Source: UBA5951 sp009936885
GTDB lineage: Bacteria > Pseudomonadota > Alphaproteobacteria > Puniceispirillales > Puniceispirillaceae
Length of the DNA: 64,000 nucleotides
Direction: 5' to 3'
Assembly (NCBI GenBank): GCA_937996625.1
Contig: CALKVA010000002.1
Coordinates: forward strand, 4,187 to 68,186
Shown piece after piece: positions 19,193 to 28,669 of this stretch (the first letter of the stretch is position 1; every line of letters starts with the position of its first letter). Below the pieces are notes generated by a model, which was given only the letters and a program-made list of their open reading frames with translations, had not been told where the DNA came from and ran no database searches. The position numbers and the translations under genes were made by a program.

Positions 19193-19321
19193 TTCATAAC
19201 TCCAATTAATCGCAACGATTAATTTATTTGTGTTAGTATTTTTATAATTCAAATCATAGATTATTTTATAGTTTAAATTAAGCTTAAAATAGAAACAGAA
19301 AATAGTTTAATAGGCACCCCA

Positions 19322-20170
19322 ATGAATAATTGTCCAGAGACACCCATAAATTTAAATAAAATCAATGAGAAAATAAGCAAACTGGTTTTAATTATGGAAC
19401 AGCTTAGAGACAAGCAAGGCGGCTGTGAATGGGATCTTGAACAAACTTATGAGACGATTGCACCTTATACCATAGAAGAGGCTTATGAGGTTGTTGAGGC
19501 TATCTATGAAAGTGATATGGATAAATTATGTGACGAGCTTGGCGACCTATTATTGCAAGTTATTTTTCACTCTCAGATTGCCCATGAGCGTGGTGACTTT
19601 CAGCTAGAGGATGTAATTTCAGCTGTCTGTGATAAAATGATACGAAGACACCCTCATATTTTTACTAAAACTGAAGCCAAAACTGTGCCAGAAATACTCA
19701 AAACATGGGAGGAAATAAAACAGCTCGAGCGAGAACAACTCTCAGAAAATAAAAACGCGATTAGCCTTTTGGACGGCATAAGCACAACCCTTCCAGCTTT
19801 AACACGGGCAATAAAATTACAGCAGAGAGCTGCAAAAGTTGGATTTGACTGGCCATCTATCTATCCTGCATTCGAGAAAATGTATGAAGAAATAGAAGAG
19901 CTAAAAGCAGAAATTGAGGCTAATAATCCAGATAAGAATAAAATTCAAGATGAGATTGGTGATATATTATTTGTTGCAACAAACATAGCACGCATAGCAG
20001 GGCATGAGCCTGAGACATCTCTTATACTTGCAAATCGAAAATTCGAGAGACGGTTCAAGCAGATGGAAGTCCGCTCAAGAAATAATACTCAAAACTTGCA
20101 AGATTTATCATTTGAGGAGTTGGAATCTTATTGGGTAATGGCCAAAAACATCGAAAAAAATGAACCCTAA
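19322..20170 (+). CDS. mazG: Nucleoside triphosphate pyrophosphohydrolase MazG
   Basis: All-alpha NTP pyrophosphohydrolase that hydrolyses (d)NTPs to NMP and PPi, a house-cleaning enzyme. 282 residues with the two tandem MazG domains of the enterobacterial type: metal-binding EEAYEVVEAI and DELGDLLLQV in the first, and EEIEELKAEI and DEIGDILFV in the second. It stands alone on the plus strand between two minus-strand genes. Confidence 0.94.
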   Translation: MNNCPETPINLNKINEKISKLVLIMEQLRDKQGGCEWDLEQTYETIAPYTIEEAYEVVEAIYESDMDKLCDELGDLLLQVIFHSQIAHERGDFQLEDVISAVCDKMIRRHPHIFTKTEAKTVPEILKTWEEIKQLEREQLSENKNAISLLDGISTTLPALTRAIKLQQRAAKVGFDWPSIYPAFEKMYEEIEELKAEIEANNPDKNKIQDEIGDILFVATNIARIAGHEPETSLILANRKFERRFKQMEVRSRNNTQNLQDLSFEELESYWVMAKNIEKNEP

Positions 20171-20192
20171 AACAGATTATTTTTTAAATTCA

Positions 20193-21035
20193 TCAACCGG
20201 TAATAAGACGAGCTACCTCATCCCATGCATCCTTATTTTGAACAAACAAAACAGGTGCTTTTTCTTCGATATTAAAATCGCTATACGAGCCCTGAGATAG
20301 GTTTATATGTGCTGAATTACCACCTGATGCCCTGCAAAATAGGTCAACAGGAGCATGATCCCATGCGGTTGTAGTAGAATGAAATATAAAATCAATCTGC
20401 TGCTCGGCTAGCATCGTTGCCTCTATTCCAGAACTTCCAATAAAAACCCTATTTTTTAAATGCGTTACCTTACGCTTAATAAGCGTTTTAATATCTGGTT
20501 CTAAATCTCGAAGAGATACGCAGCAAGTAAAATCAATTACATTAGCAGGCGCTTTTATCTTAGGGCTGATTTCTAAGGGCTTAAATGCACTACCATCATG
20601 TCCTAGCTGAACGCAAGTCACATCTGCAAAATAGCATTTACCTTCGGTAGGGATAAAAATCCATGAAGCCTTAGGTTTTCCATCTTCAAGAAGAGCGATC
20701 ATAGAACAAAACCAATCATTTCCATTCACAAAATTTTTGGTCCCATCAATTGGATCTACCGTCCAGACAAGCTTATTTCTTAAGCCAGATAAATTATCTT
20801 TATTATCAGAGCAGGCTTCCTCGCCAATTACCGTTGAGCCCTTGATTAGCTCCATTAATTTTTTAGAAAGGAAAACTTCTGATTGTCTATCTGCTAATGT
20901 AACAAAATCATCCACAGAAGATTTGGTATCTATTTGCTCTGCGGAGAGGTTTTTATAAAATGGTAAAATATACTTAGTCGACGCCTCTTGTAGCAGGCTC
21001 CTTACCTTGTCTCTAATCTCTTCATCAACAATCAT
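20193..21035 (-). CDS. Inositol-monophosphatase-family phosphatase (HisN/SuhB-like)
   Basis: Mg-dependent phosphatase of 280 residues, start ATG at 21035, 17 nt after hfq. Seen: metal-binding VIGEEA, the WTVDPIDGTKNF motif and the C-terminal WDHAPVDLFCRASGG. Substrates in this family include inositol phosphate, histidinol phosphate, 3'-phosphoadenosine phosphate and fructose bisphosphate; sequence alone does not discriminate, although HisN-type enzymes occupy similar settings. Last gene of the dusB-ntr-trkA-dat-hfq run. Confidence 0.85.
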   Translation of the reverse strand: MIVDEEIRDKVRSLLQEASTKYILPFYKNLSAEQIDTKSSVDDFVTLADRQSEVFLSKKLMELIKGSTVIGEEACSDNKDNLSGLRNKLVWTVDPIDGTKNFVNGNDWFCSMIALLEDGKPKASWIFIPTEGKCYFADVTCVQLGHDGSAFKPLEISPKIKAPANVIDFTCCVSLRDLEPDIKTLIKRKVTHLKNRVFIGSSGIEATMLAEQQIDFIFHSTTTAWDHAPVDLFCRASGGNSAHINLSQGSYSDFNIEEKAPVLFVQNKDAWDEVARLITG

Positions 21036-21051
21036 TATGAATTTTTGATTT

Positions 21052-21300
21052 TCACGTTTTCTCAGTGTCATCTGGCAGCTGCTCTTGTAAATCAATAGCA
21101 GTTGCCGGCATAATGGTAGATACAGCATGTTTATAGATAAGCTGTATATGACCATCACGTTTTAGTAATATAGAATAATTATCAAACCAAGTAATCAATC
21201 CCTGCAATTTCACTCCATTCAATAAAAATAATGTGACCGATATGTGCTGGCGCCGTGCTGTGTTAAGAAATACATCCTGCAGATTTTGATTTTTATCCAT
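21052..21300 (-). CDS. hfq: RNA chaperone Hfq
   Basis: Sm-like hexameric RNA chaperone for small-RNA/mRNA pairing. 82 residues. Seen: N-terminal LQDVFLNTARRQ, Sm1 region with LFLLNGVKLQGLITWFD, and the Sm2 motif YKHAVSTIMP (classical KHA with AVSTIMP in place of AISTVVP). AAGGA lies just upstream of the ATG. It follows dat as in other alphaproteobacteria, but hflX, its usual downstream neighbour, is missing here. Confidence 0.96.
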   Translation of the reverse strand: MDKNQNLQDVFLNTARRQHISVTLFLLNGVKLQGLITWFDNYSILLKRDGHIQLIYKHAVSTIMPATAIDLQEQLPDDTEKT

Positions 21301-21323
21301 GGCTTTTCCTTTTAGAACTAAGT

Positions 21324-22166
21324 TTAACGCTGACGCGTATTTTCTAAATAAGCACTTCTAAGCGCTAAAGCAACAGGCCCCACATTACCATCAGCTATCA
21401 AATCATCGTTAAGTTGAATAATTGGTGTTACGATGGCCGTTGCACTCGTAACAAATAATTCTTTAGCTTCTCTTGCCTCTTCAACTGTGAATGAGCGCTC
21501 CACTATTTTGTATTGCCGAATACTGGCAATATTAGTCAGACTCAATTTAGTAATACCATTTAGAATAGCGTTACTTGCTTGTCTGGTAACAAGTTGATTA
21601 TCCTTATCCACCATCCATAAATTAGAAGATGCACCCTCTGTTATAGTCCCATCTTGCATTACCATAATGGCTTCATACGCATCATGTTTAATCGCCTCTT
21701 GTTTAGCAATACAGTTCGGCAAGAGCTGAATTGTTTTTATATCTCGTCTATCCCATCTCTGGTCAGCAGTTGTTATTGCTTTTTTGCCCGCAACAGTATT
21801 TGTGATTAAGGTTGGTTTGGCTGTTACCACTAATGCTGGCGGCACATTTGTTGGAAATTGATGAGCTCTATCTGCCACACCGCGCGTAACCTGCAAATAA
21901 ATTAGTCCATTTGTGATACGGTTTGATCTAACTAGCCTTTTGAAAATTTGTTTAATTACCGTCTCTGATATCGGTAAATCCAACGAAATTTCACTGAGGG
22001 AACGCTTTAAGCGTGTATAATGGCATTCAAAGTCTATTAGATTTTTATTTAAAACTAATACAACTTCATAAACACCATCCCCGAACTGGTATCCCCTATC
22101 TTCAATATGGACAAATGCATTTTTATGGGGAAGATACCGACCATTTACATAGGCTATTCTAGACAT
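21324..22166 (-). CDS. dat: D-amino-acid aminotransferase (class IV)
   Basis: PLP enzyme interconverting D-alanine/D-glutamate or related pairs; 280 residues from ATG 22166, preceded by AAAGAG. Seen: YVNGRYLP start, EDRGYQFGDGVYE, the PLP-lysine segment DIKTIQLLPNCIAKQ, and the cofactor phosphate loop EGASSNLW. Branched-chain aminotransferases and aminodeoxychorismate lyases share the fold, but the DRGYQF(G)DG and RxH-like pattern fits Dat. Between trkA and hfq. Confidence 0.88.
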   Translation of the reverse strand: MSRIAYVNGRYLPHKNAFVHIEDRGYQFGDGVYEVVLVLNKNLIDFECHYTRLKRSLSEISLDLPISETVIKQIFKRLVRSNRITNGLIYLQVTRGVADRAHQFPTNVPPALVVTAKPTLITNTVAGKKAITTADQRWDRRDIKTIQLLPNCIAKQEAIKHDAYEAIMVMQDGTITEGASSNLWMVDKDNQLVTRQASNAILNGITKLSLTNIASIRQYKIVERSFTVEEAREAKELFVTSATAIVTPIIQLNDDLIADGNVGPVALALRSAYLENTRQR

Positions 22167-22229
22167 AGCTACTCTTTTTCTTATCAATTTTTATTCTATA
22201 ACTTCTGGTATATTATAATGATGCCAAAT

Positions 22230-23600
22230 TTATTTGGCAGATAATATATTTTCTGCTTGGCGTGATTTACCCTGCTTTGCAAATACTATGACGTGGTCGC
22301 CTGCTTCAATAATTGTATCTCCTCGTGCAGGGATGATTTGCTCCCCTCTTAAAACTGCGCCTACTGTTACCCCTTTGGGAATTCTTGACTTTCGCAACGG
22401 TAACCCAACAAGATCAGAGCCAGATACAGCTTCAGCCTCAAGCACTTCTCCCAAACCCTCAACAATAGAATGCACATCAATAATCCGGCCTCGCCTAATA
22501 TGTTCAAGAACAGATGATACTGTTATTTGGGGTGGGTTTATAACAACATCCACTCCTAATGTACTAATCAGGGGCAGAAATCCTTGCATATTGACCAGAA
22601 CAACCGCGTATTTTGCGCCGATTCTCTTAGCCAGAAGTGCAGACAGAATATTTACTTCATCATTATTAGATACAGCAACAAACGTCTCTGAAGAGCCAAC
22701 GCTCGCCTCTTTTAGAATATCTGCATCTAAAACATCTCCGCAAATTACACTTGTATTTGATAGTTTTGCGGCAATATTTATTGCCTGATCTTTATTAAGT
22801 TCGATTATCTTGGATTTAATCTCACTATAGCCTGACTCAATTTCTTGGGCTAGTAATTGACCAATATTACCGCCACCTGCGATTACCACAGAAGAAGTCC
22901 TATGTTCGTGATGTCCAAATGCAGCCATTGCGCGCTCTAAATGTTCGGTATCACACACAAAATATACTCTATCGCCCGTTTTCAATTTATCCGTACCATC
23001 ACGGGAAATTGTCACTAAATTCTCACGCAGGATAGCAACAATTGTGATGGAGAGATCTGGAAACAAATCTGTTAGATGACGCAATGGTGTATCTATAATC
23101 GGGCAATTACTGTCGCATAAAACACCGACCAACTGTAGTTTTCCTCCTCCCAGCTCTTTGACATCAAATGCGCCTGGCAGCCTGATCTGACGGCTTACCG
23201 CAGATGCAACCTCCTGCTCTGGTGAAATAATAAAATCAATTGGCATGTTCTCTGTAGTAAAAAACTTACTTTTAATATCAGAGCGCAAATAAGCGTTTGA
23301 GCGAATTCTAGCTATTTTAGTTGGTGTTTTAAACAGGCTATGTGCCATTTGACAGGCAACCATATTTACTTCATCGGATTCTGTAACAGCAATAATTAAT
23401 TCAGCTTGGTCAAGGCCTGCTCTTTCTAATACATCAGGATGAGATGCCAACCCCACAATAGCGGACAGGTCCGCATGCTCTGCAATGCGTTGCACTTTTT
23501 CTTCATCATCGTCAATGACAGTAACGTCATTTTGCTCAGCTGCTAGATGGGTTGCTATCGCACTCCCCACGATTCCTGCACCGCAAATTACTATCCGCAT
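22230..23600 (-). CDS. trkA: Trk potassium-uptake regulatory protein TrkA
   Basis: Peripheral NAD(H)-binding subunit of the TrkH/TrkG potassium channel, 456 residues. Seen: two Rossmann-type RCK-N domains (CGAGIVGSAIATHLA at the start and AGGGNIGQLLAQEIE near residue 233), each followed by an RCK-C lobe. Placed between ntrX and dat, as in Rhizobiales and Rhodospirillales. The channel subunit is not in the window. Confidence 0.95.
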   Translation of the reverse strand: MRIVICGAGIVGSAIATHLAAEQNDVTVIDDDEEKVQRIAEHADLSAIVGLASHPDVLERAGLDQAELIIAVTESDEVNMVACQMAHSLFKTPTKIARIRSNAYLRSDIKSKFFTTENMPIDFIISPEQEVASAVSRQIRLPGAFDVKELGGGKLQLVGVLCDSNCPIIDTPLRHLTDLFPDLSITIVAILRENLVTISRDGTDKLKTGDRVYFVCDTEHLERAMAAFGHHEHRTSSVVIAGGGNIGQLLAQEIESGYSEIKSKIIELNKDQAINIAAKLSNTSVICGDVLDADILKEASVGSSETFVAVSNNDEVNILSALLAKRIGAKYAVVLVNMQGFLPLISTLGVDVVINPPQITVSSVLEHIRRGRIIDVHSIVEGLGEVLEAEAVSGSDLVGLPLRKSRIPKGVTVGAVLRGEQIIPARGDTIIEAGDHVIVFAKQGKSRQAENILSAK

Positions 23601-23666
23601 TAATGTCTAATCCTAAATTCTTGTGTTTTTTGTTATATCTGCCCCAATTAAGAAAAATCAAGGAGT

Positions 23667-25046
23667 TTAACTATCTGAAATTCCCACCGACTTTAATTTT
23701 CGATGAAGCGCAGAGCGTTCCATCTCTATAAATTTAGCCATTCGAGAGATATTTCCATCAAATCTTTCTAATTGAGATAATAAATAGGCACGCTCAAACT
23801 TCTCTCTTGCTTCTCTTAGTGGAAGGGACATGAATGTTTCATTTAAAGTTTGAGTGTTAATATTTGAATTTGATGGGCTGTTAAACTCTGGCAGGGACGA
23901 TACGCCAACAGGCTCACCATCATCATCAGATGATAAGATCATAATTGTTTCAATCACATTTTTAAGCTGCCTTACCGAGCCAGGCCATTCCAAGGCTCTC
24001 AGCGCATTCAACAGGTCTTCTCCTAGCTTTATTGGCTTCTTTCCAAGCAATTCTGACTGTTGCTGAACAAAATACTTAGCAAGCTGTGCTATATCTTCTC
24101 TGCGTTGTGATAATTCTGGAACATAAATATTTACAACAGCAAGTCTATAAAACAAATCCTCTCTTAATTTTCCAGCTTCAATCATTTCTTGTGGGTTATT
24201 ATTAGTAGCAGAAATAATACGAACATCAGACATAATTTCAGATGTTCCCCCTACTCTTCTGAAGCGTTGCTCAGTCACTGCACGTAATATACGTGCCTGC
24301 ATAGTCGCAGATAAATCACTTATCTCGTCGAAATAAAGCGTTCCCAGATGTGCCTGCTCTAGCAGGCCAACGATTCTGCGCCCATATTGAAAAATTTCTG
24401 ATCCAAATAATTCTGCATCACCTTTTTCATCAGACAATCGACTGCATGAGACAACAACAAAGGGATGCTCAGAACGAGATGATTTATCATGTATTAATCT
24501 GGCAACAGTCTCTTTGCCGGATCCTGGTCTTCCTTGGATAAGCACTCTGCTAGATGTTGGTGCAATTTTTTCAACATCATTTTTCAGCTGTTTCATTTTT
24601 GCTGAATTACCAATTAAATCTGGCTGCTTGTAAACAGCTGTTCGTGCACGTAGTAATTGGTTTTCAACCTCCAGCCGCTTTGCTTGCAACGCTCTTCTGA
24701 CTGTCAGTATTAAACGCTCTGCCTTAAATGGTTTTTCAATAAATTCATATGCGCCATTTCGGATTGCCTCCACCGCTGTGGATATTGTCCCATGTCCAGA
24801 AATCATCAATATTGGCATATCAGGATAAATTTCCTTACACCAACTAAGCAGCTCTAAACCATCCATATCTGAATCACGCATCCAAATATCTAAAATGGCA
24901 CAGGAAGGTAATCTTGTTGATACAATATCACGTGCCTGCTCTGCATTTGCTGCCTGAACAGTCGAAAACCCCTCATCCTCAAGTGTAAGGCTTATGAGTG
25001 ATCGAATATCTGGCTCATCATCAACAATTAAAATCTCTTCACTCAT
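23667..25046 (-). CDS. ntrX: Response regulator NtrX
   Basis: Response regulator of the NtrYX redox/nitrogen system, 459 residues: receiver domain (LIVDDEPDIRSL, phospho-Asp in AILDIWM), AAA+ domain and C-terminal Fis-type helix-turn-helix. Walker A GRPGSGKE (about residue 175), Walker B LYFDEISDL and the arginine-finger segment REDLFYRLAVV are intact, but there is no GAFTGA loop for sigma-54 contact, as reported for several alphaproteobacterial NtrX proteins. Start overlaps the ntrY stop. Confidence 0.95.
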   Translation of the reverse strand: MSEEILIVDDEPDIRSLISLTLEDEGFSTVQAANAEQARDIVSTRLPSCAILDIWMRDSDMDGLELLSWCKEIYPDMPILMISGHGTISTAVEAIRNGAYEFIEKPFKAERLILTVRRALQAKRLEVENQLLRARTAVYKQPDLIGNSAKMKQLKNDVEKIAPTSSRVLIQGRPGSGKETVARLIHDKSSRSEHPFVVVSCSRLSDEKGDAELFGSEIFQYGRRIVGLLEQAHLGTLYFDEISDLSATMQARILRAVTEQRFRRVGGTSEIMSDVRIISATNNNPQEMIEAGKLREDLFYRLAVVNIYVPELSQRREDIAQLAKYFVQQQSELLGKKPIKLGEDLLNALRALEWPGSVRQLKNVIETIMILSSDDDGEPVGVSSLPEFNSPSNSNINTQTLNETFMSLPLREAREKFERAYLLSQLERFDGNISRMAKFIEMERSALHRKLKSVGISDS

Positions 25047-27244
25047 TAGGCATCATCCTTTGATATTTTCTCACCTGAGAGAGGAATAGATATCGTAATA
25101 TGTGCTCCGCCTTCATGATGGTTTTGCAATTTAATCTGACCAGCATGATCTTGAATAATTTTTTGTGCAATCGCTAAACCAAGACCTGTTCCAGCATCTC
25201 TTCCTGTCACATATGGCTCAAATAACTTGGCCAGATTTTTAGTTTGAAAACCAGGACCATTATCTTTTATTTCAATAAATGCTAACGCGCTATCACATCT
25301 TAAATCAACCATAATAAGGGAGTTTACAACTTTATTTTCTGTAAGAGAGTCGATTGCATTTTGGAGCAAATTTGCAACAACTTGCCGAATTAATCCAGAA
25401 TCCGCATCGATATATATAGGGTGTGGCGGCTTAGAAAATGATATCCGTATTAGCTCGTCCTCATTCTGATATAGCTTTATCTGCTCTTCGATAAGTGCTG
25501 AGATTTCTTGTTTTATTAAAATGGCTGCTGGCATTCTTGCAAAACTTGAAAATTCATCAACCAGCCTTCCGATATCGCCAACCTGCCTGCTAATAATCGT
25601 CAGAAACTGATCGAACTGTTCTGCTTTTTCAGGGTCATCTGGCCTATATTTTTTCTTTAACCTATCTGCTGCTAGTTCTATCGGCGTAAGCGGATTTTTA
25701 ATTTCGTGGGCTATTCGTCTTGCAATATCTGACCAAGCTGCTTTGCGTTGTGCTGATAACAGATCCGTTACGTCGTCAAATGTAACGATATATCCCACTA
25801 TTCTACCTTCGATTTTCTCAGACGTAATACCAGCTTGAAGAAAAAGCTGCTGGTCGTTCCTGACAATCATAACTTCAGTATTATATTGACGTTTTTTGCC
25901 TTGCTTGATTGCAGAAAGCAACTCTGCAAATTCTGGCAATGCATCTGTTAACTGACTTCCGATCATTTGTTCTTTCGAATAATCCAGCAATGTGCAAGCA
26001 GCTGTATTAGGCAGGGTGACTATTCCCTCACGGGTGAGACCAATTACCCCTGATGAAACACCAGACAGCACTGCTTCGGTGAATTCACGTCTTTGATCAA
26101 GTTGCTTATTAGCATGGACAAGCTGCCTCTGACTTGAGGATAAATCATCCATCATTCTGTTGAAGCTACTACCCAGAAGGGAAATTTCATCCAAATCTGT
26201 TTTAATATCTACCCTCGAGTTAAGATTGCCAGCTCTAACCGCATCTGCAACTGAAATAATACCTCGTAGCGGGTTTGTGATAGCGCCAGACAGGCTAAGA
26301 CCAATCCAAAGGGCCGATAATAATAAAAATAACGAGATAACCGCAAAGATAGCCGCCATTGAGATTTGTAGGTCAAACTGCCTAATGGATAGAGATTGAT
26401 AGTCAGATACCGCCAAACGGGTTTTATCAACTGCCTCGAGAACATCAGAATCAATAAATCGGCCAACCAGTAGATAGGCATCTACAAAATTATTTAATTT
26501 AACCAAAGCCTGAATTTTAGTATTATCTTCGGTTCGTGAAATAACAACTTCATCATTTCTTGCGCGCTCTAACCACTCGCGATTGAGATCTGAAAATATA
26601 ATAGAGAATGCAAATCGTGACTTGGCAATAATTTGTCCTGTACCATCCAAAATCACTGCTTCAGACAGATTTCTTATGCCTACCTGATCTGTTATGAACC
26701 TATTAAAAATCTGTTTGTTCTGAGCTAATTTTAATCCATCCCTATTAACGTCATTTGCCATTGCAAGCACCTGACCTCGCACAGAACGGGTATGCTCCTC
26801 AAGATAGGCATCTGCTATGGTAACAGAATCATTTACCGCTGTTGAAATACGCTCTGAGAACCAACCCCGTAAAGAGTAGTCAACAACAGATACAGCAAAG
26901 GTTGCAACGATTATAGAGGGAAATACGGTAATCACGCCAAATAGGACCGCTAGCCTTAATTGTAGCTGAGAGCCGGCTTGTTTTCGTTTTTTTTCTATAA
27001 AAAGTCTGATAATTTGCCGCACAATTAAAAAAAGTAACCCAACCAGACACAAGCTCGCAATTGCAAAAATAGATAACAGTAATTCTGACTGTTGAGGCAA
27101 GGTTTCTACAGTAGAGAGCGCAAGAAAACTAAATATGCTAAATAAAACGCTAATTAAAACAACAGCTGCAATGAGTTGCAATAGCTTTCTAAAGCTTGTC
27201 TCACTTGTGTCCGGCAATAAGGATTTAGTTATTCGAAATTGCAT
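25046..27244 (-). CDS. ntrY: Sensor histidine kinase NtrY
   Basis: Membrane sensor kinase partner of NtrX, 732 residues. Seen: three or four N-terminal membrane segments, a periplasmic loop, a further membrane helix near residue 300, HAMP, PAS, HisKA with ARRIAHEIKNPLTP (His about 512), and HATPase with NLLQNAID, DNGPGF and GTGLGLAIAQ. One base overlaps ntrX, and ntrC ends 9 nt upstream. Confidence 0.95.
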   Translation of the reverse strand: MQFRITKSLLPDTSETSFRKLLQLIAAVVLISVLFSIFSFLALSTVETLPQQSELLLSIFAIASLCLVGLLFLIVRQIIRLFIEKKRKQAGSQLQLRLAVLFGVITVFPSIIVATFAVSVVDYSLRGWFSERISTAVNDSVTIADAYLEEHTRSVRGQVLAMANDVNRDGLKLAQNKQIFNRFITDQVGIRNLSEAVILDGTGQIIAKSRFAFSIIFSDLNREWLERARNDEVVISRTEDNTKIQALVKLNNFVDAYLLVGRFIDSDVLEAVDKTRLAVSDYQSLSIRQFDLQISMAAIFAVISLFLLLSALWIGLSLSGAITNPLRGIISVADAVRAGNLNSRVDIKTDLDEISLLGSSFNRMMDDLSSSQRQLVHANKQLDQRREFTEAVLSGVSSGVIGLTREGIVTLPNTAACTLLDYSKEQMIGSQLTDALPEFAELLSAIKQGKKRQYNTEVMIVRNDQQLFLQAGITSEKIEGRIVGYIVTFDDVTDLLSAQRKAAWSDIARRIAHEIKNPLTPIELAADRLKKKYRPDDPEKAEQFDQFLTIISRQVGDIGRLVDEFSSFARMPAAILIKQEISALIEEQIKLYQNEDELIRISFSKPPHPIYIDADSGLIRQVVANLLQNAIDSLTENKVVNSLIMVDLRCDSALAFIEIKDNGPGFQTKNLAKLFEPYVTGRDAGTGLGLAIAQKIIQDHAGQIKLQNHHEGGAHITISIPLSGEKISKDDA

Positions 27245-27253
27245 TCGCTAAGC

Positions 27254-28669
27254 CTATTTATACCCATCACGAGATAATGGCAGGTTTAACTGTTTGATTT
27301 TTTTTCGTAATGTATTTCTATTAATTCCTAATATTTCAGAAGCCTTAATCTGATTACCAGAAGTCCGTTTCATTGTTGCCTGAATTAATGGTTTTTCAAC
27401 TTCTCTTATAATTCGCTCAAATAAACCAGAGGATGGCAAATCATCCCCAAGTGAATTAAAATATTTTTCAATGTGATAGTGTGCTGAATCACCAAGTGAC
27501 ATTTTTTTATCTTCAGACAAATCATTTTTCAGCGCATTTATTTCTGCTAAAACCTCTGCTGCTGAAATTTCATTTGAATCTGCATTCACAAAAAGGCGCC
27601 TAATAAGGAACATTAATTCTCGTAAATTCCCAGGCCAATTCCATGATTGCAAACAATTTACAGCGTCAGATTGCAAGATTTTTGTTATCCCAAATTCACC
27701 GCTTAGATCCTTGCATATTAAATTTGCAAGCGGCCTTACATCTTCAAGTCGCTCTCTTAATGGCGGCACAGTTAAATAAGCAGAAGATAAGGCAAAATAT
27801 AGATCATCTCTAAATAATCCCTGTGACACATAGTTTCTAAGGTCAACACAAGTGCCAACCACAATTCGGTCTGGCCTATAAGGACTGGTATCTGGTCTAT
27901 CTAAATAACGCATTAATGCACGTTGTGCGTCATTCGATAATAATTCAATATTATTTATAAATAAGCTTCCATTAGCAGCTGATTTAATTATATTTTCCTG
28001 ACCAAAAAATAGACTCAAGTGATCATCTGGTGGTGTATGAGATAGATTAACCGATATAAATTCCATCGGTTTCTGAGTACCAATTTGACACAAGGTACGC
28101 GCTATTTCCTCTTTCTCAGCGCCCGCCTCTGCATGAATTAAAACAGGAACTTTGGTGGCAGAATATCTTGTTAATAACCTAAATGTATTTTGCATCGCTG
28201 CTGATTGTCCTACGAGCGGTATTGCTATGGCTTTTGGAACTGAAAGCTGTGCAGATCTCATAATTGTTGGATTTGTTGCCTCAACCACGCCATTACTTGC
28301 ATGAAGCCGTGCAGAGCGATTACATACCTCTATTAATTTTCCTAACTCAAATGGTTTCGGAAAATAATCAACAACCTCATATTTTTGAGCTTTGATTGCT
28401 GTTAATAGATTAGTTCGAGCACTCATAACAATAATTTGTAAATCAGGGCGTTTTTCCTTAATGCGTGGCAAAACATCAAGCACATCACCATCTGGAAATC
28501 CAACATCTGTAATTAAAATATTACCACGCCCTGACATGGTATAATCCCACAGCCCTGCAAGAGTAGTAACAGCAGACACCTTATATCCCTGTCTGGTCAA
28601 AGCATGAACAAGGAAGGTTCGAACTGACCTATCATCATCAGCAACAACAAATTGTGCCGTTTTACTCAT
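27254..28669 (-). CDS. ntrC: Response regulator NtrC with degenerate AAA+ domain
   Basis: Response regulator of the NtrBC nitrogen system, 471 residues: receiver (VADDDRSVRTF, phospho-Asp in ITDVGFPDG), AAA+ and Fis-type DNA-binding domain (NQIKASEILGINRNTLRKKI). The ATPase is damaged: Walker A reads AEAGAEKE (about 178-186) instead of GESGTGKE, Walker B reads SLFINNIE instead of LFLDEIG, the RxDLYYRL segment is RDDLYFAL, and GAFTGA is absent. It probably cannot hydrolyse ATP or open sigma-54 promoters. Rhodobacter NtrC, which works with sigma-70 RNA polymerase, is a partial precedent. Confidence 0.92.
   Translation of the reverse strand: MSKTAQFVVADDDRSVRTFLVHALTRQGYKVSAVTTLAGLWDYTMSGRGNILITDVGFPDGDVLDVLPRIKEKRPDLQIIVMSARTNLLTAIKAQKYEVVDYFPKPFELGKLIEVCNRSARLHASNGVVEATNPTIMRSAQLSVPKAIAIPLVGQSAAMQNTFRLLTRYSATKVPVLIHAEAGAEKEEIARTLCQIGTQKPMEFISVNLSHTPPDDHLSLFFGQENIIKSAANGSLFINNIELLSNDAQRALMRYLDRPDTSPYRPDRIVVGTCVDLRNYVSQGLFRDDLYFALSSAYLTVPPLRERLEDVRPLANLICKDLSGEFGITKILQSDAVNCLQSWNWPGNLRELMFLIRRLFVNADSNEISAAEVLAEINALKNDLSEDKKMSLGDSAHYHIEKYFNSLGDDLPSSGLFERIIREVEKPLIQATMKRTSGNQIKASEILGINRNTLRKKIKQLNLPLSRDGYK

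Noticed and set aside
22234..22788. 184-codon plus-strand frame antisense to trkA
   Set aside because: Long only because of codon bias in TrkA on the other strand; no family match or start signal.
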